Positions 16,821-26,138 of a stretch of 64,000 nucleotides of DNA are shown piece after piece. Source of the DNA: Paenibacillus silvae (lineage in GTDB: Bacteria; Bacillota; Bacilli; Paenibacillales; Paenibacillaceae); assembly GCF_014639235.1 (NCBI RefSeq), contig NZ_BMFU01000010.1:1-64000 (forward strand), written 5' to 3'. The position numbers and the translations under genes were made by a program. The notes beneath the pieces are model-generated. The model was not told the DNA's origin. It ran no database searches and was given only the letters and a program-made list of their open reading frames with translations. The first letter of the stretch is position 1; every line of letters begins with the position of its first letter.

Positions 16821-19475
16821 CTACTTTAATTTGTTAGCCAGGTCTAGCGGTCTCCCAAACGAGCCCGCTGCCATCCTGCGCAAGTTCTCACCTGTGGTAA
16901 CAGCCGACGCTTGTAGCAGGAAACGACGGTCATTGCGCATATGCTCTGCATTGACCTGAACTGCCAGCTTTTGATAACGATCATAGATTTGTACTCCGAT
17001 TGCGGCCGTCTGTCTGGCTTGCTCTGTACGCCCTTGCCAGACTTCTCTCGCTGCCGTCTGCTCCATCCAGTACAGCGCTGCACTCTGGGTTTGATGATCA
17101 TAACGGTTCAGTGCAATGGCTTCTGTCCAATATTGCCCCGCCTGATATCCGTTACCTGCAAGAGCCGCCAATCGTCCAAGCTCTGAATAAAGCTCGAAAT
17201 CATGCGGCGCGTAGGACAAGCTTTTTAGCAGCACTGCTGTGGCTGCCTGATGTGACAGCATGCGTGAAAGAGCAATAGCCACATCTGTCCGTGCCGGATT
17301 CAGGCGGTAGGCTGCACGCAGATGCCCATAACGTGTCTCCCTGCTCACCCATTCTTCCCGTGCTTGACGATACTCCAGTTCAGCCCAATGGTGTAGTACT
17401 GTCATGCAGACTGTCCCTCCAAGCCAGCAGGCAAGCAGCAGCAGGAGCGCATAACGTTTGGGTTGACCTAGTACGCGGTGAGAGAAGGCCCGATGAATAC
17501 AAGTATAGATGCAGTTGCAGGCACGGGCGAATACATCGATGCAGGTGAATCTGGGAACGATTGACCGCTCGGGGGACCGGGATGGATAGGGCTGGCTTAC
17601 TCGTTTCAGGGCAGGGGCATATCCTGCGGCTCCATACGCTGAAACTTGAACTCGATTCGCAGCAGAAACAGGGGATGCCTCTGGAGAATTGTGCTTGGTG
17701 AACGGCTGCGGCGACATAAAATCCGCCTCTGCCTTCAGCGCAGCTGCCCATGCCGCGAGCCAGATGACGAGCATCCAGGCGAGCGCAAAGCTCCAGTCGA
17801 AGTCCACTGCACCATGCAGGACGAAGACCAGCACGGGCGGCAGCAGCCGCGGTGCGAAGCAGCGGATGCTGCGCAGGGTGAAGAGCATCCACCCTGACAG
17901 CAGCGCGATGCCGAGCAGGCCCGTATCCAGGGCCAGATCGAGCAGCCCGCTGTGAACCTCGCCGCCGACGTACGGCGAGGACTGGATGGCGCGGAACATG
18001 GTGCGCCATGTGTCTCCCCCGTGGCCGAGCCATGCGGCCTCGGTCCACAGCTGCAGGGCATCCCGCCACATCCGTAAGCGGGATGTGCCTGTGCCGACAC
18101 CCGCCGCGAAGCGATCGGCGGTGGAGGCGGCGGCCAGCAGTGCGGCGGCGATGCACGCCAGCACCAGGGCCGCCATGGCAGCGGCGCGGCCTTTGCGGGC
18201 GCCGCTGTGCCACAGACGGCACAGCAGCAGCGTGCCGAGCAGCGCAGCTGCCCATGCCCCGGCCACGGCCAGCAGGCCGGGCACGGGTGCAGGCGCCAGC
18301 TGGGCAGCAGCCAGCTGGCGGTAGAGCCAGGCCGCGCACGCCAGGGGCGCGGCCACGGCCAGCAGCAGCGGCACGCGGGCACCGCGCCGCTGCAGGGCAA
18401 AGGCGGCGACCGCGGCGCAGCCGGTCGCCAGCAAAGCGCCGCGCGACTCGCTCAGCAGGAGCGCGGCTTGCGCGGGCATGAGCGGCAGCACCGCCGGGAA
18501 GAGCCGGCGGGCCGGGACAGTGCGCCCGGCCAGCACGCCCGCGGCGGCGGTCAGCCGCTCCAATGCGTACATGCCAACAATGGCACCGTACGCATTGGGG
18601 TACTGCAGCAATCCGCCGAGCCTTGCACCGGCGGAGCTAATCTCGGGGTCTGCTGTACGCATGACCCCGTAAGGCAGCGGCAGCACGCCGCACACGGCCA
18701 GCAGGCCGCTCAGCACAAGCACGCCGCCAGCCAGCTGCCAGCCACAGGCAAGCCAGCGCACACCACCCGGGCTCACGGCTAGCAGCGCCGCGAGCAGGGC
18801 AAACATCGCCAGCAGGCTCCAGCGCAGCATTTCATCCATGCTGCCCTGCGTGCTTGCCGAGCCCGCCCAGACATGTACGGCGTAACACAGCATCATTGCC
18901 GCAGGAAAAGCGACCAGCAGCAAGCCAGCTCTGCGCAGATGCATGGACTCCGACCTCACGAAGCCCGGTGCAGCCTGTTCCGGCATCCTCGCACCTCTAC
19001 TGTACATCACAAGCGACAGCGCCACGATGACACCTGTCATTCCAATAACCGGATACATGTCGGCAGCGTTAAACAGCCCTCTGCGCAAGCACCCGGTCAG
19101 TAAAATAACCACCATGCTTAATCCGATGATGGTTGTGTATCTAGATCCTACCCTGCGCCTGTCACATTCGTTTTTCCTGATTCGGGCACATCTCGTTACA
19201 AGCACCCTTGATCCTGAACAACATGTTTGTTGTGGACCAGCTATACCGTTATATGTATTGTGTTGACCTTGCAAATAGCACCCGTATTCCGCATGTTCAC
19301 TCGAGCCTGGCAGAAGATATCGATGATCGTGCTCTTCCCTGCCTTTTTCCCGCGCATCATTAACTTGCTTCTTGTAATCCCTTTCCGCCTTATTCCCTGC
19401 TCCTGTTCCATCATATTCTCCTGTTGTCCCTGCCTCTCGTACAGCCTTATCTGTCTTCGCGTTTGCACTTCTCAT
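16821..19475 (-). CDS. O-antigen ligase/polymerase (Wzy_C-like) membrane protein with TPR-like tail
   Basis: About 884 residues. After an unusual hydrophilic N-terminus of about 115 residues come about 10-12 transmembrane helices rich in Ala and Leu. The Wzy_C-type periplasmic loop contains WLGHGGDTWRTMF and VHSGLLDLALDTGLLG. The last 200 residues are helical, TPR-like (YRLNPARTDVAIAL, LYSELGRLAALAGN). It probably ligates or polymerises a surface glycan. The ATG at 19475 has a GGAGGTG ribosome site. The membrane part (about 17.7-18.9 kb) is far more GC-rich than its surroundings. Confidence 0.75.
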   Translation of the reverse strand: MRSANAKTDKAVREAGTTGEYDGTGAGNKAERDYKKQVNDAREKGREEHDHRYLLPGSSEHAEYGCYLQGQHNTYNGIAGPQQTCCSGSRVLVTRCARIRKNECDRRRVGSRYTTIIGLSMVVILLTGCLRRGLFNAADMYPVIGMTGVIVALSLVMYSRGARMPEQAAPGFVRSESMHLRRAGLLLVAFPAAMMLCYAVHVWAGSASTQGSMDEMLRWSLLAMFALLAALLAVSPGGVRWLACGWQLAGGVLVLSGLLAVCGVLPLPYGVMRTADPEISSAGARLGGLLQYPNAYGAIVGMYALERLTAAAGVLAGRTVPARRLFPAVLPLMPAQAALLLSESRGALLATGCAAVAAFALQRRGARVPLLLAVAAPLACAAWLYRQLAAAQLAPAPVPGLLAVAGAWAAALLGTLLLCRLWHSGARKGRAAAMAALVLACIAAALLAAASTADRFAAGVGTGTSRLRMWRDALQLWTEAAWLGHGGDTWRTMFRAIQSSPYVGGEVHSGLLDLALDTGLLGIALLSGWMLFTLRSIRCFAPRLLPPVLVFVLHGAVDFDWSFALAWMLVIWLAAWAAALKAEADFMSPQPFTKHNSPEASPVSAANRVQVSAYGAAGYAPALKRVSQPYPSRSPERSIVPRFTCIDVFARACNCIYTCIHRAFSHRVLGQPKRYALLLLLACWLGGTVCMTVLHHWAELEYRQAREEWVSRETRYGHLRAAYRLNPARTDVAIALSRMLSHQAATAVLLKSLSYAPHDFELYSELGRLAALAGNGYQAGQYWTEAIALNRYDHQTQSAALYWMEQTAAREVWQGRTEQARQTAAIGVQIYDRYQKLAVQVNAEHMRNDRRFLLQASAVTTGENLRRMAAGSFGRPLDLANKLK

Positions 19476-19551
19476 TCCACACCTCCTCTGCGCTTCAATC
19501 ACCTTCAAGCTTTACAAGACTTCTCTCAGCAATCACGGAAACAAAAAAAGA

Positions 19552-19579
19552 CAGAAGGTGCCCATTTCGGGTCCTTCTG
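19552..19579 (-). terminator. Intrinsic terminator upstream of the O-antigen-ligase gene
   Basis: Minus-strand stem CAGAAGG/CCTTCTG with an inner CCC/GGG, followed by TCTTTTTTT (19543-19551). It lies about 70 bp before the ligase start codon, so it either ends an upstream RNA or acts as an attenuator. Confidence 0.75.
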
Positions 19580-19785
19580 CCTCATGTCCGCCAAGCTGCG
19601 AGATCAGTTCATGTTCGACAATGACAGTCCTATCTTTTTCATGAGCCTCACTTACGCAGGTGCTGACAAGTTTCCTTTATCATGGATTTATCCAATCTGC
19701 GTCACAGAATCCATACTTTATCCCAATATCTGCGCATCGAGTAAGGCGACCCTTGCATCAGTATGTCCCTTTCCTCACTTGTGCA
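19552..19785 (-). ncRNA. Candidate structured leader RNA or small RNA, unassigned
   Basis: The 459-bp gap between the methyltransferase and the O-antigen-ligase gene holds no credible gene but several complementary segments on the minus strand. These are a closing pair ACAAGT/ACTTGT (19777-19782 with 19666-19671), CATACT/AGTATG (19760-19765 with 19712-19717), a hairpin AAGG-GTCG-CCTT (19743-19754), ATGGATT/AATCCAT (19682-19714) and CTCATG/CATGAG (19581-19586 with 19640-19645). It ends in an intrinsic terminator. It fits no riboswitch or RNA class I could recall. Either a terminator-controlled leader or a free-standing RNA is possible. Confidence 0.45.
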
Positions 19786-19934
19786 GACCTTGCAGATAAC
19801 ATGTACCTGTCTTGTTTTATCAAACTGTTTTCTTTCGCTCATTCACCAAAACTTCCTTACCTTCGGCTGCATCACAATTGCTACGTTTTCACCAAAGCGT
19901 TACTTGCAATCCGTTCTTCCGCTCATCCCACAAG

Positions 19935-21176
19935 CTAATGCAGGTTACACTTCGCAGCACCTTGAAGCGTTTCTTTATGCACTTTGCCCGCAGTTTTGCT
20001 GCCTTCCACCGGAAGCAGGTCCGCACACGCACGCTCCAGATACGGATCGGCTTGAATAAAATCACGGAATGCAATGTATTCACTCCACATGTCCTGCACC
20101 TGACCCGCCTGACCGCGAACGGCGCGAATCAGAATATTTTTGGGGGTGTTCTCGAGGTCAATAAATTCGAGCAGCTGTGTCTTATATCCCATCACATCCA
20201 GCAGCTTGGCACGAATACCGTCCGTAGCAAGTGCGGAGAAACGTTCCTTCAGAATGCCGTGAGACAGCATCGGGTTCATAACGGAAGCCTCGACCTGATC
20301 ATACAGCTCATGCTGACAGCAAGGCACGGACAGAATGACGGATGCTCCCCAGCGTACAGCCTTCTCTAAGGCAGCATCCGTAGCCGTATCGCAGGCGTGC
20401 AGGGTAACCACCATATCCACCTCGTTCAGCTCATCGTAATCTGCAATATCTCCAACGAGGAATTTCAGATCACCATAGTGCAAACGTCTGGCCAGATCAT
20501 TACAATGCTCGATTACATCCGCCTTGAGATCCAGACCGATAATCTTGAGGGAACGACGCTGCAGCACAGATAAATAATGGTACAACGCAAACGTCAGATA
20601 CGACTTGCCGCAGCCAAAATCAACGATGGTCAGCGGACGCCCTTCCGGCAGATGCGGAATGACATCCTGCACCATCTCCAGGAAACGATTGATCTGTCTG
20701 AACTTGTCGTACTTGCGTGCAAGCACATGTCCCTGCTCATTCATAATGCCAAGCTCGACGAGGAAAGAAACCGGAACGCCCTCCTCCAGCACATACTGCT
20801 TTTTGCGATTATGGGACAGGTCCACTGCTGTTTTGGATGGAGACTTGGTCAGGATCGATACTTTATATTTTTTGCTGATCAGAATTTGATAATCGGCCTC
20901 TGCCGTACAGAGCAATCCCTGACGAAATGTCTCTTCACATAACAAAGTCATGCGCTCCATCGCTTCAGTCGGGGTCAGATTCTCATGCAGCACTTTATTG
21001 GAATAATGAAAAGCAAACTGGTAATGAAGCTGATTTTTCAGCGTAACCGGCTTCACCTGCACTTTGGTAAACGAGACATTGTCCCGTCTGCGCAGCTGAC
21101 TCCAGGTCGCCGTAATCAGCGAGTTCTGTTCAAAAATATCTTGTATAAGCTTTCGCAACGAATCCACGGGGTACAT
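19935..21176 (-). CDS. Class I SAM-dependent methyltransferase
   Basis: 413 residues. The C-terminal two thirds have a Rossmann-type methyltransferase core: LTIVDFGCGKSYLTFALYH (motif I, about 192-210), IIGLDLK (motif II), LVGDIADY and VTLHACDTATD. The HACD and SVPCCQHEL segments fit the Methyltransf_32 family, whose eukaryotic relatives modify RNA or proteins. The N-terminal 150 residues are a separate alpha/beta region. Substrate unknown. Confidence 0.8.
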   Translation of the reverse strand: MYPVDSLRKLIQDIFEQNSLITATWSQLRRRDNVSFTKVQVKPVTLKNQLHYQFAFHYSNKVLHENLTPTEAMERMTLLCEETFRQGLLCTAEADYQILISKKYKVSILTKSPSKTAVDLSHNRKKQYVLEEGVPVSFLVELGIMNEQGHVLARKYDKFRQINRFLEMVQDVIPHLPEGRPLTIVDFGCGKSYLTFALYHYLSVLQRRSLKIIGLDLKADVIEHCNDLARRLHYGDLKFLVGDIADYDELNEVDMVVTLHACDTATDAALEKAVRWGASVILSVPCCQHELYDQVEASVMNPMLSHGILKERFSALATDGIRAKLLDVMGYKTQLLEFIDLENTPKNILIRAVRGQAGQVQDMWSEYIAFRDFIQADPYLERACADLLPVEGSKTAGKVHKETLQGAAKCNLH

Positions 21177-21242
21177 CTCACTTTCGGTTTGGTTTGGTCA
21201 ACCGTTACCATACCATAAATCTTTTCCCTCTCCAAGTGACTG

Positions 21243-21962
21243 TTATTCATTCACCTGCTGACGTTTACTCTCCAGAGCTTCAAGCTGTGTCAATCCCTCT
21301 TCAACCTCGTCTCGCGGCAAGCCGCCCTGCTCCAGCTGTTCATCCGTAAGCTTTGTTAATCGCTCGTAGAACGCCCTCGCATCCGCCACATACTGCACGG
21401 GATACTCCGCGCCAAGATGAAGCAATCTATACCAACCGTTCTCGGCCGCATCATATCGTGCCTGCTGTTCCCGATATAGTGCAAGCTGTTTTTCCGTTCG
21501 TGCCGGAAGCTCATATCCTCGAATTTGCGCTATGACTTCCTCTATACGATCAGGCACTTGCAGCAGCTCGCGATTGGCACCATGGTTCATGGCATACAGA
21601 TAAAAATGCAAAGCTCGCATAAATCGCACAAGCGCCGCATCCTCCGCTTCCATTTTCTCCCGATCATCAATGCCCTCTACTCTGGCCTTCTCCTGATAAA
21701 TATATGCCTCTTCCTCTATGAGTCTCGCTGCTTGCTGCAGGTTGTCTACCTCTATTACACCGCGAAAACGGAACATCTCAATTACATCCTCTGCGGGCAG
21801 AGAGTTCAGCAAAGACAGATTCATGCCGAATTGTCTGCGCATCAGCTCATCCAGTTCAGACAAGGCCTCTGTATGTTTGCGTTGCTGTCTCAGTGTAAAA
21901 GCTTTGCCAATCGCCTCTGTCATTTCCTCCATCATGCGGAGCAGATAATCCTTCCTGAACAT
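21243..21962 (-). CDS. DUF6483-type helical protein
   Basis: 239 residues, soluble, almost entirely helical and charged. The start FRKDYLLRMMEEMTEAI and the TPR-like composition resemble DUF6483 proteins of Paenibacillus. No catalytic motif seen. The ribosome site is GAGGGGG. It lies 66 bp upstream of the methyltransferase gene and may share its transcript. Confidence 0.6.
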   Translation of the reverse strand: MFRKDYLLRMMEEMTEAIGKAFTLRQQRKHTEALSELDELMRRQFGMNLSLLNSLPAEDVIEMFRFRGVIEVDNLQQAARLIEEEAYIYQEKARVEGIDDREKMEAEDAALVRFMRALHFYLYAMNHGANRELLQVPDRIEEVIAQIRGYELPARTEKQLALYREQQARYDAAENGWYRLLHLGAEYPVQYVADARAFYERLTKLTDEQLEQGGLPRDEVEEGLTQLEALESKRQQVNE

Positions 21963-22058
21963 CGGTGCGCCCCCTCATATCTTCGATCATCATCAAACGT
22001 GCTGTGTCATTGGTGTATAGGTTTTATTTTAATTCATGCCGTAAAAAAAAGCGAAAGT

Positions 22059-22085
22059 CCGGCTTCCCCTGAGGTATGAAGCCGG
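22059..22085 (-). terminator. Intrinsic terminator after the alpha/beta hydrolase
   Basis: Minus-strand perfect 8-bp stem CCGGCTTC/GAAGCCGG followed by ACTTTCGCTTTTTTTT. Confidence 0.75.
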
Positions 22086-22099
22086 GCAGTGAAACAAAC

Positions 22100-22141
22100 G
22101 AAGCCCCGGCTTGTCCATATCAACGGACAAACAGGGGCTTC
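22100..22141. terminator. Second hairpin after the alpha/beta hydrolase
   Basis: Stem GAAGCCCC/GGGGCTTC enclosing a second stem GTCC/GGAC. No clear T-run, so it may back up or stabilise the 3' end before the terminator at 22059-22085. Confidence 0.5.
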
Positions 22142-22206
22142 TATGGACACTTGGGTTCCTTATCATGTTTTGGGGCATCCGCCCAATCGTTGGAACAATC
22201 TTATAC

Positions 22207-22998
22207 TCAGTCAGATAAATCTGCCATGAATTGTTTAATTACCTGAATCAACTCTTCTGGTGCTTCGTACATGCTCATATGTCCTGCACCTGCAATTGTA
22301 GCCTGTACAATATGCGGCTTGTCACTTGTAAAGGTACGCTCAGGTGGAATAAGTCCGTCTTTCTCTCCTGCCACAAGCAGTACAGGCATCGGCGCTGCCG
22401 ACAACACATCGCGTCGATCCGTACGCTCACGCATGGCGAGCGCTGCTCCGATTGCACCTTGGGGTGCAGTCTTGTAACCGATCTCTTTGACACGATTCAC
22501 ATGAGCAGATAGTGATTCCACATGCTCCGGTGCAAACAGGCCTGGCACCAGTCCATCCACAAAATTCACGATGCCCTCAGACTGAATGGTCGATACTGCT
22601 CGCAAACGTTTCTCCTTCGCCTCGTCACTGTCCGGGAATGCTGTCGAATGGATCAGACCAAAGGCATTCAAGCGCTCCGGGTGATGCTGTGCAATCGCCA
22701 GCGCAATATATCCCCCCATGGAATGCCCCAGAATGACGGCTTTCTCTACTTCCAGCTCATCCAGCAGCTGCACTACATCATTGCCCATCTGTTCAATCGT
22801 GTAGCTGCCAACCGGTGCATCCGTTTTGCCGTGTCCACGCAGATCAGGTACGATACAACGATAGCTGCGGGCCAGCTCCGGCACCACTTCATCCCAATAG
22901 GATGAACTGCCGCAGAATCCGTGAAGCAGCACAAGTGCTTCTCCCTTACCCTGCTCGGCATAACAAATCGTCGTTCCATCACACATCACTTTTTCCAT
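22207..22998 (-). CDS. Alpha/beta hydrolase
   Basis: 263 residues. It has the full alpha/beta-hydrolase layout: oxyanion-hole HGFCGSS (about 26-32), nucleophile elbow GHSMGG (S94), the acid in LLVAGEKDGLIP (about 208-219) and the histidine in GAGHMSMYEAPEEL (H239). It belongs to the BioH/3-oxoadipate-enol-lactonase-like group; substrate not predictable. The ribosome site is GAGAGGG. Confidence 0.9.
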   Translation of the reverse strand: MEKVMCDGTTICYAEQGKGEALVLLHGFCGSSSYWDEVVPELARSYRCIVPDLRGHGKTDAPVGSYTIEQMGNDVVQLLDELEVEKAVILGHSMGGYIALAIAQHHPERLNAFGLIHSTAFPDSDEAKEKRLRAVSTIQSEGIVNFVDGLVPGLFAPEHVESLSAHVNRVKEIGYKTAPQGAIGAALAMRERTDRRDVLSAAPMPVLLVAGEKDGLIPPERTFTSDKPHIVQATIAGAGHMSMYEAPEELIQVIKQFMADLSD

Positions 22999-23058
22999 AT
23001 TAATCCCTCTCTCTGCGCGAATGTAATAGTTCAGGTTGTATATTATTAAGCATTCAGC

Positions 23059-23616
23059 TCATGAATGAAACGCTTCCCGGGAATTCCAGGCCTCACATAC
23101 CGCATCAGCCAGAACTCGGGACATCTCCATCACCAGATACAGTGAAGTCATCTGTAAAATGGAATATGGCCTTGGTCCATTCACATTCACTACAGCAGCC
23201 ACGCTGTATTTTCCTACCGGAGGCAAACTACCGCCGACCGCTTCCGCAGGAAGCAGTGCTTCCTCCGACACATAGTATGTCCCGGCGGCATTTTTCGGGC
23301 CCAAACATGCATCGATTGCAATCACGGCATGGTGTGCCGGGATAGACGCCAGCTTTTGCGCAAAGGTATCCGCATCACAAGGAGACGCCAATGTGCCGAT
23401 CACATGAGGCATACCGCGTTCCTCCAGCAGAGTACCTGTCATCGGGCCAAGCGCATCCCCGGTCGAACGATCGGTACCAATACACAGAAACGTAATTTCG
23501 TCCGGGGTATGCCGCTGTATGATTTTTTTGAAAAAAAGAGCAAGCTGGTCTCCAGGTATGCCTCTGCGCATGCCCCGGGTCTGCTGCCGGACCAGTTCCC
23601 GTTTGTATACAGCCAA
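23059..23616 (-). CDS. yyaC: Sporulation-linked protease-like protein YyaC (DUF1256)
   Basis: 185 residues. Key segments are FLCIGTDRSTGDALGPMTG (about 43-61), VIAIDACLG (about 98-106) and a glycine-rich GKYSVAAVVNVNG region. They match the DUF1256 family, whose fold resembles germination protease. YyaC is expressed under sporulation control in B. subtilis, which supports a spore-forming host. The TTG start follows GGGAGG at 9 bp. Confidence 0.88.
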   Translation of the reverse strand: MAVYKRELVRQQTRGMRRGIPGDQLALFFKKIIQRHTPDEITFLCIGTDRSTGDALGPMTGTLLEERGMPHVIGTLASPCDADTFAQKLASIPAHHAVIAIDACLGPKNAAGTYYVSEEALLPAEAVGGSLPPVGKYSVAAVVNVNGPRPYSILQMTSLYLVMEMSRVLADAVCEAWNSREAFHS

Positions 23617-23847
23617 ACTTGACTGCCTCCCTTCCCGCTATGGCACACTGTCATTTCTGACAGGCTTCAGCGCTGTCTTTGCTTCCAGTAAGTAACCCCG
23701 CTCTATTCTCACATTGTAACCGATGCATGGTATCCCCGCAAAATCATTGGCTTGTGCCCTTCTAGTCATGCTACAATAACAGGAGTTTCCGTTTGGAAAA
23801 AGGATCAGATCAACCCATCCCCGGAGATGGAAAGGATGAAGTGAACG

Positions 23848-24069
23848 ATGGATTTAACACAAGCAACAGCAGAAAACATGGAATATATGATTGAAGCGAT
23901 CAAAACCAAACTGCGGATGGCCAGCGGCGCGGCAATGCAAGCTTCAGCATTTCCACTTGAGAAATATGAGGATCTGCAGGATTTATACGAGATGGTGATG
24001 AGCAAAGAGCACCTGAGCATCTCCGAAGTGGAGGCCGTTGCTTCCGAACTGGGTAAGCTGCGTAAATAA
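23848..24069 (+). CDS. DUF1128/UPF0435 family protein (YfkK-like)
   Basis: 73 residues, helical, matching the length and the NMEYMIEAIKTKLRMA and YEDLQDLYEMV pattern of the UPF0435 family. Function unknown. It is a single gene followed by a strong terminator. Confidence 0.85.
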   Translation: MDLTQATAENMEYMIEAIKTKLRMASGAAMQASAFPLEKYEDLQDLYEMVMSKEHLSISEVEAVASELGKLRK

Positions 24070-24117
24070 GCGTTGACTTGAAGATTACCCTGCATCCGAC
24101 AAAGCTCACAATCAAAA

Positions 24118-24165
24118 AAAGGACTTGTCTTGCATCAGCATACTGATACAGGACAAGTCCTTTTT
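24118..24165. terminator. Terminator between the UPF0435 gene and the pirin gene
   Basis: Perfect 12-bp stem AAAGGACTTGTC/GACAAGTCCTTT with A and T runs on both sides; works for both convergent genes. Confidence 0.85.
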
Positions 24166-24245
24166 GGCTATTCCCTATTTCCTATTTCCTGTTTACTTGT
24201 TTCTTATTTCTTGTTCCAGCCTTGTATTTCGCCATGCTCTTGACT

Positions 24246-24983
24246 TTAAGGCAGATCAATCAGTACAAATTCAGCTGGCTCGCTGCCTGCGCTTGTCATC
24301 TGCAGATCACAGCTTTTGCGAATTCTGGCGGCATCACCCGGCTTGAGATCAAAATTGCCATCCAAGCACTGGAGTTCGAGATGACCGTTCATCAGAAAGA
24401 GATGGGTACGGCGCTCCTCATGCTGGGGAAACATTAATTTTTTGCCCGACTCCAGCTTGGATAGATAACAGGTTACGTCCTGAGCGATACGCAGACCATT
24501 CTCGTTCAAACTCTCATTCGCTCGATCTGATGTGCCTGATACCATCGGATACAGGCGGTTCAAATATGCATCTTCTTCTATTTTACGATAAGCATAGGAT
24601 GGCTTCAGCTCTCGATGAGAGGGAAGAAACCACATCTGCAGAAAACGTACCGGCTCATCCTCAGACGGGTTCGTTTCCGAATGCTCCACGCCCGTGCCTG
24701 CACTCATAACCTGAGCCGTTCCCGCCTCCAGCAGCTGTTCTGTACCCATGCTGTCCACATGCTTGAGTGTTCCTGATATCACATAGCTGACAATTTCGAG
24801 ATTATGATGTGGATGTTTCTTAAAGCCTTCCTGCGGCATCAGCGTGTTGTCATTATGAGCTAACAAACATCCGAAATGGGCGTTGCTAGGGTCCTCATAA
24901 TCTGCAAAAGAAAAGCTGAATTCACTGTGTATCCAGCCCCGATCCGACGTGTGTCTTTCTTCCGATGTCACTACTTTAATCAT
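24246..24983 (-). CDS. Pirin family protein
   Basis: 245 residues. It is a bicupin of the YhhW type: the N-terminal cupin carries the metal ligands in KHPHHNLEIVSYV (about 56-68) and GVEHSE (about 97-102), while the second cupin lacks obvious ligands. Relatives include quercetinase-active pirins. The start at 24983 has GGAGGTGG six bases upstream. Physiological substrate unknown. Confidence 0.88.
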   Translation of the reverse strand: MIKVVTSEERHTSDRGWIHSEFSFSFADYEDPSNAHFGCLLAHNDNTLMPQEGFKKHPHHNLEIVSYVISGTLKHVDSMGTEQLLEAGTAQVMSAGTGVEHSETNPSEDEPVRFLQMWFLPSHRELKPSYAYRKIEEDAYLNRLYPMVSGTSDRANESLNENGLRIAQDVTCYLSKLESGKKLMFPQHEERRTHLFLMNGHLELQCLDGNFDLKPGDAARIRKSCDLQMTSAGSEPAEFVLIDLP

Positions 24984-25133
24984 ATTCATCCACCTCCAGG
25001 GGATTGGAACTGCCTTGCAGCAGTATTCCATGCGTGTTTAGAATTTTATAGATCAATACCAATTGGTATGTGATTTTTACCCGGCGCCCGGTTATTCTAA
25101 TCACGTTCCTTCTAAAGGTTACTCGCTATCTAA

Positions 25134-26138
25134 TCATGAGTTCAGCACAAATTCACTGTCCATATGTCCGACAAGCGTGCCTGCATCATTACGAATACCA
25201 GCAGGAAATGCTTCGGCCAGCCTTGCAATGGTTGCTTTGTTAGCATATCCGATCTGCTCCAGAATCGATTGTGCGATAGAAGCCCATTCTTCCTCGGAGC
25301 CGTCCAGCACTTTAAACGTGATGCCAAGTCTCTCTTTTTTCAGCGCAAAACCAAACACACCCTTAAATCCACCCTTGGCTACAATGTTATCGTCCTCCAG
25401 CAGCACGGAATCCACCCGGTTCGTACCACCCACCATCAGCGGATGCTGGTTCATTGCCGCAGTGATTGTTTCTACAGCGGTACGTGTCGGTGCATCGGCA
25501 ATCAGATCAGGGCAAGCCAGCTTGAGGTATGCACTTGCCAGTGCAGACAGCGGCAGCGAAAATACCGGAAAGCCGCAGCCATCCGTCCCAAGCTGAATAT
25601 CTGTTACTTCAATACCTGCCAGACCTGCCAGCGTGTGAAGTATTTCCTGCTGCACGGGATGATGCGGCTCGGCATAACTGCTCAGATCAAGCTGTTTCAT
25701 CTGGCTGTAGCCCAGAATGCCGAGGTGTTTCCCCGAGCAGTTGTGCAGCATACGGCGCTTCTCTCCTTGGGCGCGCAGCCAGTCGTTGCGGCTCTCTTCA
25801 TTTAACGGATAACTTGGTGCACAGATCAGACATTCCTCGCCAAGTCCGATTTTGCCAGCCAATTGTGCCAGCACCCGGATATGCTCCGGTTCAGAGCGAT
25901 GGGATGATGCCATGATGGCAATCTCCTGCGGCTCCAGATTATAGTGGTGGTCAATGCCGGCACGAATACCCGGAATGGCTTGAAATGGTTTCGCAGATGA
26001 TCGGGTAAAAGCTCTGAAATGAGGATCACCAGCCGAATATACAACACGACCATGCTCATCTGTAATACATATATGTCCGTAGTGGGCACATTCCATCACA
26101 CCAGCACGGTATTCTTTAACTAACAGCGCACTCTCCAT
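25134..26138 (-). CDS. L-asparaginase (Asparaginase_II family)
   Basis: 334 residues. It is of the RetI/rhizobial-type asparaginase family rather than the E. coli type: VVYSAGDPHFRAFTRSSAKPFQA (about 30-52) with the SSAKP signature, a CSGKHLG motif (about 133-139) and GTDGCGFPVF (about 184-193). It hydrolyses asparagine to aspartate and ammonia. Monocistronic, with an AAAGGAG ribosome site. Confidence 0.9.
   Translation of the reverse strand: MESALLVKEYRAGVMECAHYGHICITDEHGRVVYSAGDPHFRAFTRSSAKPFQAIPGIRAGIDHHYNLEPQEIAIMASSHRSEPEHIRVLAQLAGKIGLGEECLICAPSYPLNEESRNDWLRAQGEKRRMLHNCSGKHLGILGYSQMKQLDLSSYAEPHHPVQQEILHTLAGLAGIEVTDIQLGTDGCGFPVFSLPLSALASAYLKLACPDLIADAPTRTAVETITAAMNQHPLMVGGTNRVDSVLLEDDNIVAKGGFKGVFGFALKKERLGITFKVLDGSEEEWASIAQSILEQIGYANKATIARLAEAFPAGIRNDAGTLVGHMDSEFVLNS

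Noticed and set aside
17380..18782. Several long overlapping open frames on both strands in the GC-rich part of the O-antigen-ligase gene
   Set aside because: High GC removes stop codons in all frames; the products are Arg/Pro/Ala-rich low-complexity, while the chosen frame gives coherent membrane helices and a Wzy_C motif.
19552..19785. M-box, RNase P, tmRNA, SRP or c-di-GMP riboswitch identity for the structured region
   Set aside because: Only short resemblances (for example GTGAGGCTC or GAGGAAAG) exist; the conserved cores of these RNAs are absent.
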